DNA of 64,000 nucleotides from Methylobacterium pseudosasicola. GTDB lineage: Bacteria > Pseudomonadota > Alphaproteobacteria > Rhizobiales > Beijerinckiaceae. Position 1 is the stretch's first letter. Each line of letters begins with the position of its first letter. The notes under the pieces are model-generated. The model had not been told where the DNA came from, searched no databases, and saw only the letters and a list, made by a program, of their open reading frames with translations. Position numbers and translations under genes: made by a program. The stretch covers positions 186,001 to 250,000 of the forward strand of contig NZ_FOTK01000006.1 in NCBI RefSeq assembly GCF_900114535.1. Direction: 5' to 3'. Shown one piece after another: positions 20,814-29,114 of this stretch.

Positions 20814-21524
20814 CTACGCCGGCAGCACGACCACCTTCGTCTTGACCGGCGTGCGCGCGTAGAGGTGGATCATGTCCTGGCTGAGCAGGCCGACGCAGCC
20901 GCTCGTGATCCCCGAGCCGATCGATTCCGGGTCGCTGCTGGCGTAGATCGTGTAGAGCGTATAGGCGCCGTTCTGGTAGAGATGGAGGGTGCGGGCGCCC
21001 AGCGGGTTGTCGAGGCCGCCCGGCATGCCCCGGGCGTATTTGGCCGCCTCGGGCTGGCGCTTGATCATCTCCTTGGGTGGCGTCCAGGTAGCCCATTCGG
21101 ACTTGCGGCCGACATAGGCGTCGCCGCTCCACAGGAACCCGTCGCGGCCGACATTGGCGCCGTACCGGGTGGCGGATCCGTCGCCCTCGACGCGGTAGAC
21201 GTAGTAGTTGCTGGGATCCACGATGATCGTGCCCGCGGCTTCCTTCGTGTCGTAGCGGACCGTCCGACGATAGTATTTCGGGTTGACCTTGCTGATGTCG
21301 ACCGCCGGAATCGGGAATTTCTCGTCCGGCATCGGCCCGTAGACCTTCGTCGCCTCGGCGAGGAGCAGGCCGTCGGATGTCGCGCAGCCGGCCAGTCCCA
21401 GCGCGCCGAGACCGGCGGCCGATCCGGCCAGAAACGACCGGCGGCTGAGAAGCCCCGCCGGACGCCCGCGCAGAGCGGCGTCATCCTTATCGCCGGCACC
21501 GGCGTCCCAACCGTCCCTGATCAT
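20814..21524 (-). CDS. L,D-transpeptidase (YkuD family), predicted Tat-exported lipoprotein
   Basis: 236 residues. The N-terminus has a twin-arginine motif (SRRSFLAG) and a lipobox (LAGC), so it should be exported folded and lipid-anchored. The YkuD catalytic domain shows GARTLHLYQ and the nucleophile region GSGITSGCVGLLSQD, with Cys in the expected place and Ser-Gly instead of the usual Ser/Thr-His-Gly before it. It would form 3-3 cross-links or attach proteins to peptidoglycan. AGGAAG precedes the ATG at 21524; a longer in-frame start at 21581 is less likely. Confidence 0.88.
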   Translation of the reverse strand: MIRDGWDAGAGDKDDAALRGRPAGLLSRRSFLAGSAAGLGALGLAGCATSDGLLLAEATKVYGPMPDEKFPIPAVDISKVNPKYYRRTVRYDTKEAAGTIIVDPSNYYVYRVEGDGSATRYGANVGRDGFLWSGDAYVGRKSEWATWTPPKEMIKRQPEAAKYARGMPGGLDNPLGARTLHLYQNGAYTLYTIYASSDPESIGSGITSGCVGLLSQDMIHLYARTPVKTKVVVLPA

Positions 21525-21768
21525 GATCCCGGACTTCCTATGACCCGCGGCCCGATGCGGTTGCGCGACGGTCTCTATCAATCGTTCGTACGGCTAAGCT
21601 GAAATTGGCAAAGCCGACCGCGACTGACAAGCTCGGCCTTTACGTCGAGACTGTGGCCAAAACTTTTCGGCACTCGCACCCGGCGCGGAATCCGGCTCGA
21701 ACCACGCCCGTCCCGGAGGCCACGCGGCAAGCTTTGCCTTCGGGCGTCGCCCCTCCATGTAGCGGCTC

Positions 21769-22887
21769 ATGATCCGCCTCATCCCCAGCCTGCCCGCTGT
21801 CTATGTCATCGCGCGGGGGGTGTGGCCGCTGCCATGGCCGCTCGCGCTCAAGCTCGGCTTGGCCGGCGTTTTACTGGTCGCGTCCCAGTTCCACCTGTGG
21901 AGCCGCCTCTCCTCCGGCTCGGTCTTCGCACCGGAGTTTCCCCGCCCGGTGGTGGTCCTGTTCAACTGGGCGTTCGGCGGGATCGCGCTGGCGGCACCTA
22001 TGCTGCTCGCCCTCGACGCGGCAGCGCTGGCCTCTCTGGTCCTGTCCGGGGGCGGTTGGGTGATCCCCGCCGCCTGGCGCTACACGGTGGCCCTCGTGGC
22101 CGCACTCCTGGCGGCGATCGCCGTGTGGCAGGCCGTGCGCGTGCCGCCGTTGAAGGACCTTTCCGTCGCGATCGCGGACCTGCCCCCCGGCTTCGACGGC
22201 TACACGATCCTGCACCTGACCGATCTGCACATCAGCCGGCTGTTCCCTGCCGACTGGGCGCGGGCCGTCGTCGCGCGGGCCAACGACCTCGGCACCGACC
22301 TGATCGCGGTGACGGGCGACTTCATCGACGGTTCGCTCGCGTCCCGACGGGACGATGTCGAACCCCTGCGCGCCCTGCGGGCGCGGGACGGCGTCTGGGC
22401 CGTGCCGGGCAACCACGAGTATTTCTTCGATCACAATTCCTGGATGCGCCACCTCGCGGGGCTGGGGATCGGCATCCTCGCCAACGCCCACACGGTCCTG
22501 AACCGCGACGGCGGCGCGCTGGTGCTGGCGGGCGTGACCGACCGCTCGGCACCCGCCACCGGCCACCCGGGACCGGATCTCGAGGCCGCCCTGGCCGGTG
22601 CCCCGGCAAGCGCGCCGATCGTGCTGCTGGATCACCAGCCGGCCCGGGCCGCGCGGGCGGCGTCGCGCGGGGTGGCGCTGCAACTCTCCGGCCATACCCA
22701 CGGCGGCATGATCCGCGGCCTGGACCGGCTGGTGGCGCGCGGCAATGCCGGGTTCGTCTCCGGCGCGTACCGGGTCGGCGCCATGCTGCTCTACGTCAGC
22801 AACGGCACCGGGCTGTGGCCCGGCTTCGCCCTCCGCCTCGGTCGCCCATCCGAGCTGACGCGGATCACCTTGCGGCGCGGGTCCTGA
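21769..22887 (+). CDS. Membrane-anchored metallophosphoesterase (YkuE/YaeI-like)
   Basis: 372 residues. About four hydrophobic N-terminal spans (residues 1-125) precede a calcineurin-like phosphoesterase domain with all motifs: LTDLHIS, TGDFIDG, PGNHEY, LDHQP and SGHTHGG. Proteins of this form often act on lipid-linked substrates such as UDP-diacylglucosamine-like molecules, but the substrate cannot be told here. It is divergent from the L,D-transpeptidase gene, so both may serve the envelope. Confidence 0.87.
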   Translation: MIRLIPSLPAVYVIARGVWPLPWPLALKLGLAGVLLVASQFHLWSRLSSGSVFAPEFPRPVVVLFNWAFGGIALAAPMLLALDAAALASLVLSGGGWVIPAAWRYTVALVAALLAAIAVWQAVRVPPLKDLSVAIADLPPGFDGYTILHLTDLHISRLFPADWARAVVARANDLGTDLIAVTGDFIDGSLASRRDDVEPLRALRARDGVWAVPGNHEYFFDHNSWMRHLAGLGIGILANAHTVLNRDGGALVLAGVTDRSAPATGHPGPDLEAALAGAPASAPIVLLDHQPARAARAASRGVALQLSGHTHGGMIRGLDRLVARGNAGFVSGAYRVGAMLLYVSNGTGLWPGFALRLGRPSELTRITLRRGS

Positions 22888-22930
22888 CGCGGATCCGATC
22901 GCGGAAGTCAGCCGATATTCCGGCGCCCCG

Positions 22931-24085
22931 TCACCCCCCGATCCGCAGCACCTCGGTCCGGTCGCCCGCCTGCGCGAAGGCGGCCGGGTCGGCGCCGGTC
23001 ATCCAGACCTGGCCGGGCAGGGCGTCGAGGGCCTCGAACAGGCCGGCGCGGCGGCGGGGGTCGAGATGCGCCGCGACCTCGTCGAGCAGGATCATCGGGG
23101 CGATGCCGCTCATCGCCCGGACCAGCCGGGCATGGGCCAGGACCAGGCCGATCAGCAGGGCCTTCTGCTCGCCCGTGGAGGCGGTTCCGGCCGGGACGTC
23201 CTTGGGGCCGTGGCGGACCACGAGGTCGGTGGTCTGCGGCCCGGTAAGGGTGCGGCCGGCGGCCCGGTCGCGGTTGCGGCCGTTGCGGAGCGCCAGGCGG
23301 AAGCGATCCTCCGCCTCGATGGCCGGCCAGACCGCCACGAGGTCGTCGAGATCGCCTTCCAGCCGGATCGACGCCCAGGGGAAAGGCTGCGCGTCGTCCC
23401 GGGTCTCGGCGATCAGGCGGTCCAACCGCTCGGCGGTCTCGCGACGGGCCAAGGCCACGGCGACGCCGAGCTCGGCCACCTCCCGTTCCACGGCGTCGAG
23501 CCAGCGGCCGTCATCGGGCCGGTCCTCCAGCAGGCGGTTGCGCGAGCGCAGGGCCCGCTCCATAGCCGAGACCCGCGCCCCGTGGCCGGCATCCACCGCC
23601 AGGACCAGCCGGTCGAGGAACCGGCGCCGGTCGCCGGCCGCGCCGCGGAACAGCCCGTCGAGATCCGGGGTCAGCCAGACCACCCGGACGAACTCGCTGA
23701 ACGCCACAGGCGAGGAAGCGGGGGCGCCGTCGATGCGGCAGAGCCGGCTCGTGCGCCCGTCCGGCCCCGGCGGCTCCAGCCCCGTGCCGAGGCGATGCTC
23801 GGCGCCGTCCCGGTCGAGGGTGAGCGACACGGCAAAGCCCCCCGGGCCGTCGACGCGCGCCATGGCGGCGAACTCCGCCCGGCGCAGGCCCCGCCCCGGC
23901 ACGAACAGGGAGATCGCCTCGAGCAAGTTGGTCTTGCCCGCGCCATTCTCGCCGACCAGGGCCACGAAGCGGGCACCGGGATTGAGTTCGAGGTCGGCGT
24001 GGTTGCGGAAGTCGCGGGCGATCAACCGGGTGATGCGCTGGGTCGGCCCGCTGGTCTCGATCTCCGCATCGAGAATATCGGTCAT
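22931..24085 (-). CDS. recF: DNA replication and repair protein RecF
   Basis: 384-residue SMC-like ATPase that loads RecA at gapped DNA. RDFRNHADLEL, Walker A (GENGAGKTN), LSPDL-like LTPDLDGLF, the RRRFLDR block, signature ASTGEQKALL and Walker B (MILLDEVAAHLD) are visible in order. The ATG at 24085 is chosen because MTDIL..ITRL is a RecF-like N-terminus; its ribosome site is weak. It lies 488 bases after dnaN on the same strand, as in the common dnaA-dnaN-recF cluster, but with a repeat and a small ORF between. Confidence 0.94.
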   Translation of the reverse strand: MTDILDAEIETSGPTQRITRLIARDFRNHADLELNPGARFVALVGENGAGKTNLLEAISLFVPGRGLRRAEFAAMARVDGPGGFAVSLTLDRDGAEHRLGTGLEPPGPDGRTSRLCRIDGAPASSPVAFSEFVRVVWLTPDLDGLFRGAAGDRRRFLDRLVLAVDAGHGARVSAMERALRSRNRLLEDRPDDGRWLDAVEREVAELGVAVALARRETAERLDRLIAETRDDAQPFPWASIRLEGDLDDLVAVWPAIEAEDRFRLALRNGRNRDRAAGRTLTGPQTTDLVVRHGPKDVPAGTASTGEQKALLIGLVLAHARLVRAMSGIAPMILLDEVAAHLDPRRRAGLFEALDALPGQVWMTGADPAAFAQAGDRTEVLRIGG

Positions 24086-24154
24086 CGGTGGATCCGGGGT
24101 GCGAGCCGGACGATGCTCACCGCCCCCCTTGGTTCGACCATCCTGTTCAATCGC

Positions 24155-24266
24155 CTCGTTCTGAGGCGCCCGCATCGGCTCCCCACGCAGAAGGTCGCCA
24201 GAATTCTTTGCGCGATCCGCAAGCCTCCCGAGAAGCCGCCGTTGCGCTCCGGCACCTCAGGATGAG
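24155..24266. repeat. Diverged copy of the CCTGAGGTGCC palindromic repeat
   Basis: The arms CTCGTTCTGAGGCGCC (24155-24170) and GGCACCTCAGGATGAG (24251-24266) are inverted copies with three mismatches and match the outer arms of the element at 5046-5166. The inner part has lost its symmetry, so this copy is decayed. It lies just upstream of recF. Confidence 0.65.
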
Positions 24267-24347
24267 TGGCCGGGTTCGGATGAATATTGAGCCGCCGGCC
24301 GTTTCGCCAGCAGCCCGGCCTGCTTCAGTTCGGCGCGACGATAAAGG

Positions 24348-24563
24348 TCAGGCGCCGGCCTCTCCCGGGTCAGCGATACGCGCTGCCAACGCGTCCAGCG
24401 CCACGTCGAGCGGTTCGTAGTCTCCGCTCTCGGCACCCTCTCGCCAGGCCGCTCGCAACATCGCGAGATGATCGTCCGCCCGGATCGGCGCCGCGACGCC
24501 AGCCGCGGCCGGCTGATCGAGCGAGGCTGCTAGGTCAAGAGCGCGGGCGGATGGTCTCGGCAC
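24348..24563 (-). CDS. Small ORF with a ParD-antitoxin-like C-terminal half
   Basis: 71 residues from a GTG start nine bases after the dnaN stop, with AGGA about 8 bases before it. Residues 33-61 (MLRAAWREGAESGDYEPLD, then ALDALAARI) resemble the toxin-binding tail of ParD antitoxins. The usual ribbon-helix-helix half is not recognisable and no ParE toxin gene follows. It may be a decayed antitoxin, a small stand-alone protein, or a chance ORF. The rest of the dnaN-recF gap holds only the repeat at 24155. Confidence 0.35.
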   Translation of the reverse strand: MPRPSARALDLAASLDQPAAAGVAAPIRADDHLAMLRAAWREGAESGDYEPLDVALDALAARIADPGEAGA

Positions 24564-24572
24564 AGCGAAATC

Positions 24573-25694
24573 CTACACCCGCATCGGCATCAGCACGTAC
24601 AGGGCCGGCGCGCCCTCGCGGTCCTGGATCAGGGTCGGCGAACCCGGGTCGGCGAGCTTGAACAGGGCGGTGTCGCCCTCGAGCTGGGCGGTGATGTCGA
24701 GCAGGTAGCGGGCGTTGAAGCCGATATCGAGGCCCGCCGCCTCGTAGTCGACGTCGAGCTCCTCCGTGGCGCTGCCCGAGTCCGGATTGTTGACCGAGAG
24801 CGCCAAGCGCCCCTCGGCGAGCCCGAGCTTCACGGCGCGCCCACGCTCGGACGAGATCGTCGAGACCCGGTCCACCGCCTTGGCGAAGGCGTCGCGCTCC
24901 ACGGTCAGCCGCTTGTCGTTGTTGGCCGGGATCACCCGCTGGTAGTCGGGGAAGGTGCCGTCGATCAGCTTGGAGATCAGGGTCAGGCCGCCGGCGAAGC
25001 GCAGGCGGATCTTGGCGGGGGACAGGTCGACCGCGACGGTCTCGCCGCCGTCGTCCAAGAGCTTCTGGATCTCGGCCACCGCCTTGCGGGGCACGATCAC
25101 GCCGGGCATGCCGACGCTGCCCTGCGGGGCCGGGATCTCGACCCGGGCGAGGCGGTGGCCGTCGGTGGCGACCGCGCGCATCACCGGGCCGTTCTCGGTC
25201 TCCAGCGTGTGCAGGTAGATGCCGTTGAGATAGTAGCGCGTCTCCTCGGTGGAGATGGCGAATTGCGTCTTGTCGATCAGGCGCTTGAGGTCGGCGCTCG
25301 CGATCTCGAAACCGTGCGGCATCTCGCCGGCGGCCAGATCCGGGAAGTCGCCCTCCGGCAGGGCGCCGAGCGCGAAGCGCGAGCGGCCCGAGCGGATCGT
25401 CATCTGGCCGGATTCACCACCGGTCTCCAGCGAGACCTGGGCGCCGTCGGGCAGCTTGCGCACGATGTCGTAGATCACGTGCGCCGGCACCGTGGTGGCG
25501 CCCGGATCGGCCACGTCGGCCGGCACGCTCTCGGTGACCTCGATGTCGAGGTCGGTCGCGCGCAGCTGCAGGCTCGACCCGTCCGAACGCAAGAGCACGT
25601 TCGACAGGATCGGGATCGTGTTGCGGCGCTCGACGACCCGGTGCACGTGGCCGAGCGACCTGAGCAGGGCCGCGCGCTCGACGGTGACTCTCAT
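24573..25694 (-). CDS. dnaN: DNA polymerase III beta subunit (sliding clamp)
   Basis: 373 residues, normal for the beta clamp, with the three-domain pattern: MRVTVERAALLRSLGHVHRVVERRNTIPILSNVLL at the start, then GRSRFALGALPEGDFP, YYLNGIYLHT, ATDGHRLAR and a C-terminal YVLMPMRV that forms part of the peptide-binding pocket. It encircles DNA and holds polymerase III. The start at 25694 matches the family. dnaA is not upstream; a divergent MFS gene is there instead, so the origin cannot be placed here. Confidence 0.97.
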   Translation of the reverse strand: MRVTVERAALLRSLGHVHRVVERRNTIPILSNVLLRSDGSSLQLRATDLDIEVTESVPADVADPGATTVPAHVIYDIVRKLPDGAQVSLETGGESGQMTIRSGRSRFALGALPEGDFPDLAAGEMPHGFEIASADLKRLIDKTQFAISTEETRYYLNGIYLHTLETENGPVMRAVATDGHRLARVEIPAPQGSVGMPGVIVPRKAVAEIQKLLDDGGETVAVDLSPAKIRLRFAGGLTLISKLIDGTFPDYQRVIPANNDKRLTVERDAFAKAVDRVSTISSERGRAVKLGLAEGRLALSVNNPDSGSATEELDVDYEAAGLDIGFNARYLLDITAQLEGDTALFKLADPGSPTLIQDREGAPALYVLMPMRV

Positions 25695-25915
25695 CGCAGT
25701 ACTCAAGTGATGTGGGAGGGCGCCGCGGCCGGCATCCCTCACGAAAACAGGCCGATCAGCTTGGCGAAGGGGGCGGGCGAACGCAAGGCCGCCGTCGCGG
25801 CATCGCACAGCTACGCCGCCCTCCGATGGGATTCAGGGTTTCCGCCGGGGCCGCCCCGTGCGAAAGCGCCGCGCTTACCGTGACACGGCAAAGGCCGCCT
25901 GAGTCCCAACAGATC

Positions 25916-27226
25916 ATGCTGAAGACGAACGAGACCGCGGGCCCGACCGGCGCCGCACCGAGCGCTAGTCCCGGCCGCATTCTGGCCGCGAGCTTCGTCG
26001 GCACCGCGATCGAGTTCTTCGATTTCTACATCTACGCCACCGCGACCGCCCTGGTGATCGGCCCGGTCTTCTTTCCGGCCGGCGCCCCCGGGGTGCAGCA
26101 GCTCAGCGCCTTCGCGACCTTCGCGATCGCGTTCATCGCGCGGCCGTTCGGGGCGGCCCTGTTCGGGCATTTCGGCGACCGGGTCGGCCGCAAGGCGACC
26201 CTGGTGGCGTCGCTGCTGATCATGGGCCTGTCCACCGTCCTGATCGGCTGCCTGCCGACCTACGCCACGGCCGGCTGGTGGGCGCCTGCCGCCCTGTGCA
26301 TCCTGCGCTGCGGCCAGGGCATCGGCTTCGGCGGCGAGTGGGGCGGGGCGGCCCTGCTGGCGGTGGAGAACGCGCCGCCGGGCAAGCGCGCCTGGTACGG
26401 CATCTTCCCGCAGCTCGGCGCGCCGGTGGGCTTCATCCTGGCCAATCTCGGCTTCCTGTGCCTGAGCTTCGGCCTGTCGCCCGAGAGTTTTCAAGCCTGG
26501 GGCTGGCGGCTTCCGTTCCTGGCCTCGGCCGCCCTGGTCGGCGTCGGGCTCTATGTCCGCCTGAAGCTCACCGAGACGCCCGCCTTCAAGGCGGCGCTCA
26601 CTGAGACGAAGCCCGAGCGCGTGCCCTTCGCCACGATGCTGACCCAGCACGGGGGCGCGGTCCTGATCGGCACCTTCGCCATGGTGGCGGTCTACGCGGT
26701 GTTCTACCTCTCGACGGTGTTCGCCCTCGGCTACGGCACCGGGACGCTGGGCTACACCCGGCCGACCTTCCTGCTGTTCGAGTGCATCGCGGTCTGCTTC
26801 ATGGCCCTCGGGACCGTGATCTCGGGCGCGGCCGCCGACCGCTTCGGGCGCAAGCCGGTTCTGCTCTCCGGCATGGCTGCGGTGTTCGCCCTCGGCTTCC
26901 TGATGGGGCCGATGCTCGGGAACGCGGCCGCTGCCGGGACCTGGCCGCCGGTGCTCAGCTTCCTCTGCCTCAGCCTGCTGGCGATGGGCTGGGTGTTCGG
27001 CCCCATGGGCGCGGTTCTGCCGGAGCTGTTCCCGACTCGGGTCCGCTACACGGGCGCCTCGGTGACCTACAACCTCGCCGGGATCCTGGGCGCCTCGGGC
27101 GCGCCCTACATCGTCCAGGAGCTGGCCTCCTATGGCGGCATCGGGTTCGTCGGCTTCTATCTCGCGGCTGCGGCTGTGCTGAGCTTCGTCGCCGTGCTCG
27201 CCATGCGGGAATCGGCGTACGACTGA
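25916..27226 (+). CDS. MFS transporter of the metabolite:H+ symporter (MHS) type
   Basis: 436 residues, 12 predicted spans. The MHS-type start FVGTAIEFFDFYIYATA, the loop motif GHFGDRVGRKATL between spans 2 and 3, RCGQGIGFGGEWGGAALL, and a second ADRFGRKPVL loop identify the ProP/KgtP/ShiA group. Substrates in this group include organic acids, osmolytes and shikimate; the one here is unknown. The ATG at 25916 is chosen for its fit to the family; the frame is open further upstream. It is divergent from dnaN. Confidence 0.88.
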   Translation: MLKTNETAGPTGAAPSASPGRILAASFVGTAIEFFDFYIYATATALVIGPVFFPAGAPGVQQLSAFATFAIAFIARPFGAALFGHFGDRVGRKATLVASLLIMGLSTVLIGCLPTYATAGWWAPAALCILRCGQGIGFGGEWGGAALLAVENAPPGKRAWYGIFPQLGAPVGFILANLGFLCLSFGLSPESFQAWGWRLPFLASAALVGVGLYVRLKLTETPAFKAALTETKPERVPFATMLTQHGGAVLIGTFAMVAVYAVFYLSTVFALGYGTGTLGYTRPTFLLFECIAVCFMALGTVISGAAADRFGRKPVLLSGMAAVFALGFLMGPMLGNAAAAGTWPPVLSFLCLSLLAMGWVFGPMGAVLPELFPTRVRYTGASVTYNLAGILGASGAPYIVQELASYGGIGFVGFYLAAAAVLSFVAVLAMRESAYD

Positions 27227-27238
27227 CGGGTCCGCTTG

Positions 27239-27460
27239 TCAGGCGCGGGCTTGAGCCGCCGGCTCGTAGCGGCCGAGGAACCGGGTCCGGTCCCACAGCT
27301 CGATCGCCGCGTCGGCGACCATGGCCCGGGCGCGGCGGCGCGCCTGCGTGTCGTCCTCGGCCGGCACGATCTCGGCCGAGAAGACAAGGCCGGCTCGGTC
27401 GAGCGTGAACGCGCGGTAGGCGCGGTTTCGCTGGGCGGTCTGGGCATCCAGGTTGAGCAT
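27239..27460 (-). CDS. Small hypothetical protein
   Basis: 73 residues, soluble, with a strong GAGGAGG site 7 bases before the ATG at 27460; an upstream in-frame ATG lacks one. FTLDRAGLVFSAEIVPAEDD and ARAMVADAAIELWDR suggest a compact alpha/beta fold. I do not recognise it. TTAA-N7-TAAAC, a weak CtrA-like sequence, lies 38 bases upstream. It converges with the MFS gene, 12 bases apart. Confidence 0.65.
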   Translation of the reverse strand: MLNLDAQTAQRNRAYRAFTLDRAGLVFSAEIVPAEDDTQARRRARAMVADAAIELWDRTRFLGRYEPAAQARA

Positions 27461-27521
27461 CGGGTCCTCCTCGGGCCCCGAGCTTTCCGGCATGCGGTTA
27501 ACCGTCCGTAAACGCCGGCCT

Positions 27522-28862
27522 TCAGGTCCGCTTGTCCAGCGGGCGTCCGAGGAGGCGCGCGAACTCGGCCTCGATCTCCTCCACGGAGAACGGGTTGCCG
27601 GCCGCCTTCGGCTCCGGCCGCGGTGCCGGCGGGGGCGCGGGAGGCGTCGCCGGCGAGGCGACCTTCGGCACGGGCGGCGGGGGCGGGGGCGCCACAGGCG
27701 ATGCCGGCGCCGACGGCCGGGGAGGCTCCTGGGCCACCGGAGGCTCCGGGGCGGGCGCGACGACCGGCGGCTCGGGCGCTGCAGCCGGCGAGGGCGCCGG
27801 CTCGCGGGGCGGCGGCGCAGGCGGGACCGGCGGCGTAGCGGCGGCCATGGTCGCGGCCACCGGGTCGACCACCGGCCCGGGCGCCGGGGCAGCAGCCTGC
27901 GGGGCGGGCGTTACGGCGGAGGTCGGGCGCGACAGGGCGGCCTGGAGCTGCTTGGCCATGTCGGACAGCACCGCCGGATCGACCGAACGGCGCTCGGACG
28001 GGACGGTCAGGCTCGGCGCAGTCCGGACGGGCTCCTCGCGCTCGGGGGCGGGCTCCGGCTTGCGCTCCGAGGCGGGATTGGGCCGCGGGTCGGCCAGCGG
28101 CGGCGCGGTGCGGCTCAAGATCCGCCGAGGCGAGAGTGTTTCCCGGAGCGGCGGGGCAAGGGGGGGCGGGGCAGGCGCTGGCGCCTCGGTGGAGCGGGGT
28201 TGCAGGACCACGGGGGTCGAGACCTCCTGGCCGGGCTCGTCGCCCCCGAGCAGGCTGACGTCGAGCGGGAATGTCACCGGCGGCGCGGCGGCCGAGCGCG
28301 GGACCGGCGGCGGCACGACCACCGGCATCTCGAAGCCCGGATCGAACAGCGGCTCGGAGCGGCGACCGGCGATCTCGGCCAGGGCCCGGGGCGGCTCGGC
28401 CAGGCGTCCGCCCTGCGCCAGCGGATCCGGCAGCGGCTCGGCCATGGGCTCGGCCCCCGCATCGGCGCGCAGGGCGGCCTCGGGGAGGGGGCGCTGGGTG
28501 CGCTGGATGTTGCGCTCGACCACCACATCGTTCGGGCCGCCTACGAGGAGCAGGTGCTCGACATTGTCCCGGCGCAGCAGGATCAGCTGCCGGGCCCGGT
28601 CGAGCTCGTACACGTCAACGATGCCGAGCCGGGGCTGGCGCCCACGGGCGGGGGTGCGCCCGGGCAGCGTCAGGCTGCGTCCGGTCAGGCGCCGCACCGT
28701 GAACACGATCGCGGCCAACGCCGTGAAGATGACGGCGAAGATCACGACATACTGGACGATGGGGGAGCCCTCAGAACCGAACACGGATTGCAGCCATGGC
28801 AAGGTTACGCACTCGCACGTTCCGGCCGCCGCGGGGCCGCGCCCGGCACGAGCCTCGCTCAT
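27522..28862 (-). CDS. fliO: FliO-like flagellar biosynthesis protein with a long Pro/Ala-rich tail
   Basis: 446 residues. One membrane span (about residues 34-56, IVQYVVIFAVIFTALAAIVF) is followed by a small FliO-type domain: GIVDVYELDRARQLILLRRDNVEHLLLVGGPNDVVVERNI. After about residue 125 the protein is a very long low-complexity tail of Pro, Ala and Arg, ending with SVEEIEAEFARLLGRPL. FliO helps assemble the FliPQR export gate. The neighbourhood (divergent flgB operon with fliQ, fliR and flhB) supports the call. The tail is far longer than in typical FliO (usually 100-150 residues in all). Confidence 0.78.
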   Translation of the reverse strand: MSEARAGRGPAAAGTCECVTLPWLQSVFGSEGSPIVQYVVIFAVIFTALAAIVFTVRRLTGRSLTLPGRTPARGRQPRLGIVDVYELDRARQLILLRRDNVEHLLLVGGPNDVVVERNIQRTQRPLPEAALRADAGAEPMAEPLPDPLAQGGRLAEPPRALAEIAGRRSEPLFDPGFEMPVVVPPPVPRSAAAPPVTFPLDVSLLGGDEPGQEVSTPVVLQPRSTEAPAPAPPPLAPPLRETLSPRRILSRTAPPLADPRPNPASERKPEPAPEREEPVRTAPSLTVPSERRSVDPAVLSDMAKQLQAALSRPTSAVTPAPQAAAPAPGPVVDPVAATMAAATPPVPPAPPPREPAPSPAAAPEPPVVAPAPEPPVAQEPPRPSAPASPVAPPPPPPVPKVASPATPPAPPPAPRPEPKAAGNPFSVEEIEAEFARLLGRPLDKRT

Positions 28863-28894
28863 ACCACGCCGCCGGCCCCGCCAGGCAAACGACG

Positions 28895-28920
28895 TTAAGA
28901 CTTCGTTAACAGGCCCTTAA
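28895..28920. promoter_or_regulatory. ctrA box: Triple TTAA array matching CtrA boxes, fliO-flgB promoter region
   Basis: Three TTAA half-sites (28895, 28906, 28917) each separated by exactly 7 bases, giving two overlapping TTAA-N7-TTAA boxes; the first is a perfect TTAA-N7-TTAAC. This is the CtrA consensus. It lies 33 bases before the fliO start and about 195 before flgB, so it may control either gene. Confidence 0.65.
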
Positions 28921-29032
28921 GTTTAGCGCTATCAAGACAAGAGGTTGTGAAGGACCTCCCCGGGCTATCCCCAGGAAGGTCACAGGCCGACCGCGGGACA
29001 GCCGTCGGAAGGCATAGCGGCAGCGGCGGCAC

Positions 29033-29048
29033 TTAACGGTGCGTTAAC
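29033..29048. promoter_or_regulatory. ctrA box: Second perfect CtrA-type box before flgB
   Basis: TTAA-CGGTGCG-TTAAC is a perfect TTAA-N7-TTAAC match, 67 bases upstream of the flgB GTG. With the array at 28895 it suggests CtrA control of the flagellar basal-body operon, as known for class II flagellar genes in Caulobacter and relatives. Confidence 0.65.
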
Positions 29049-29114
29049 CATGCAGGCGGCAGATTTTGCCGAGCCCGCCCGATCCCGCGCGGCGTCGCGA
29101 GACCGGAGTCGACC

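Noticed and set aside
27498..27513. TTAA-N7-TAAAC as a CtrA box before the 73-residue gene
   Set aside because: The second half-site has a wrong first position and only one half is a true TTAA, so chance is likely.
27453..28898. Long plus-strand frames opposite fliO, rich in Gly/Ser/Arg
   Set aside because: They arise from the Pro/Ala-rich tail read in reverse; no start signal.
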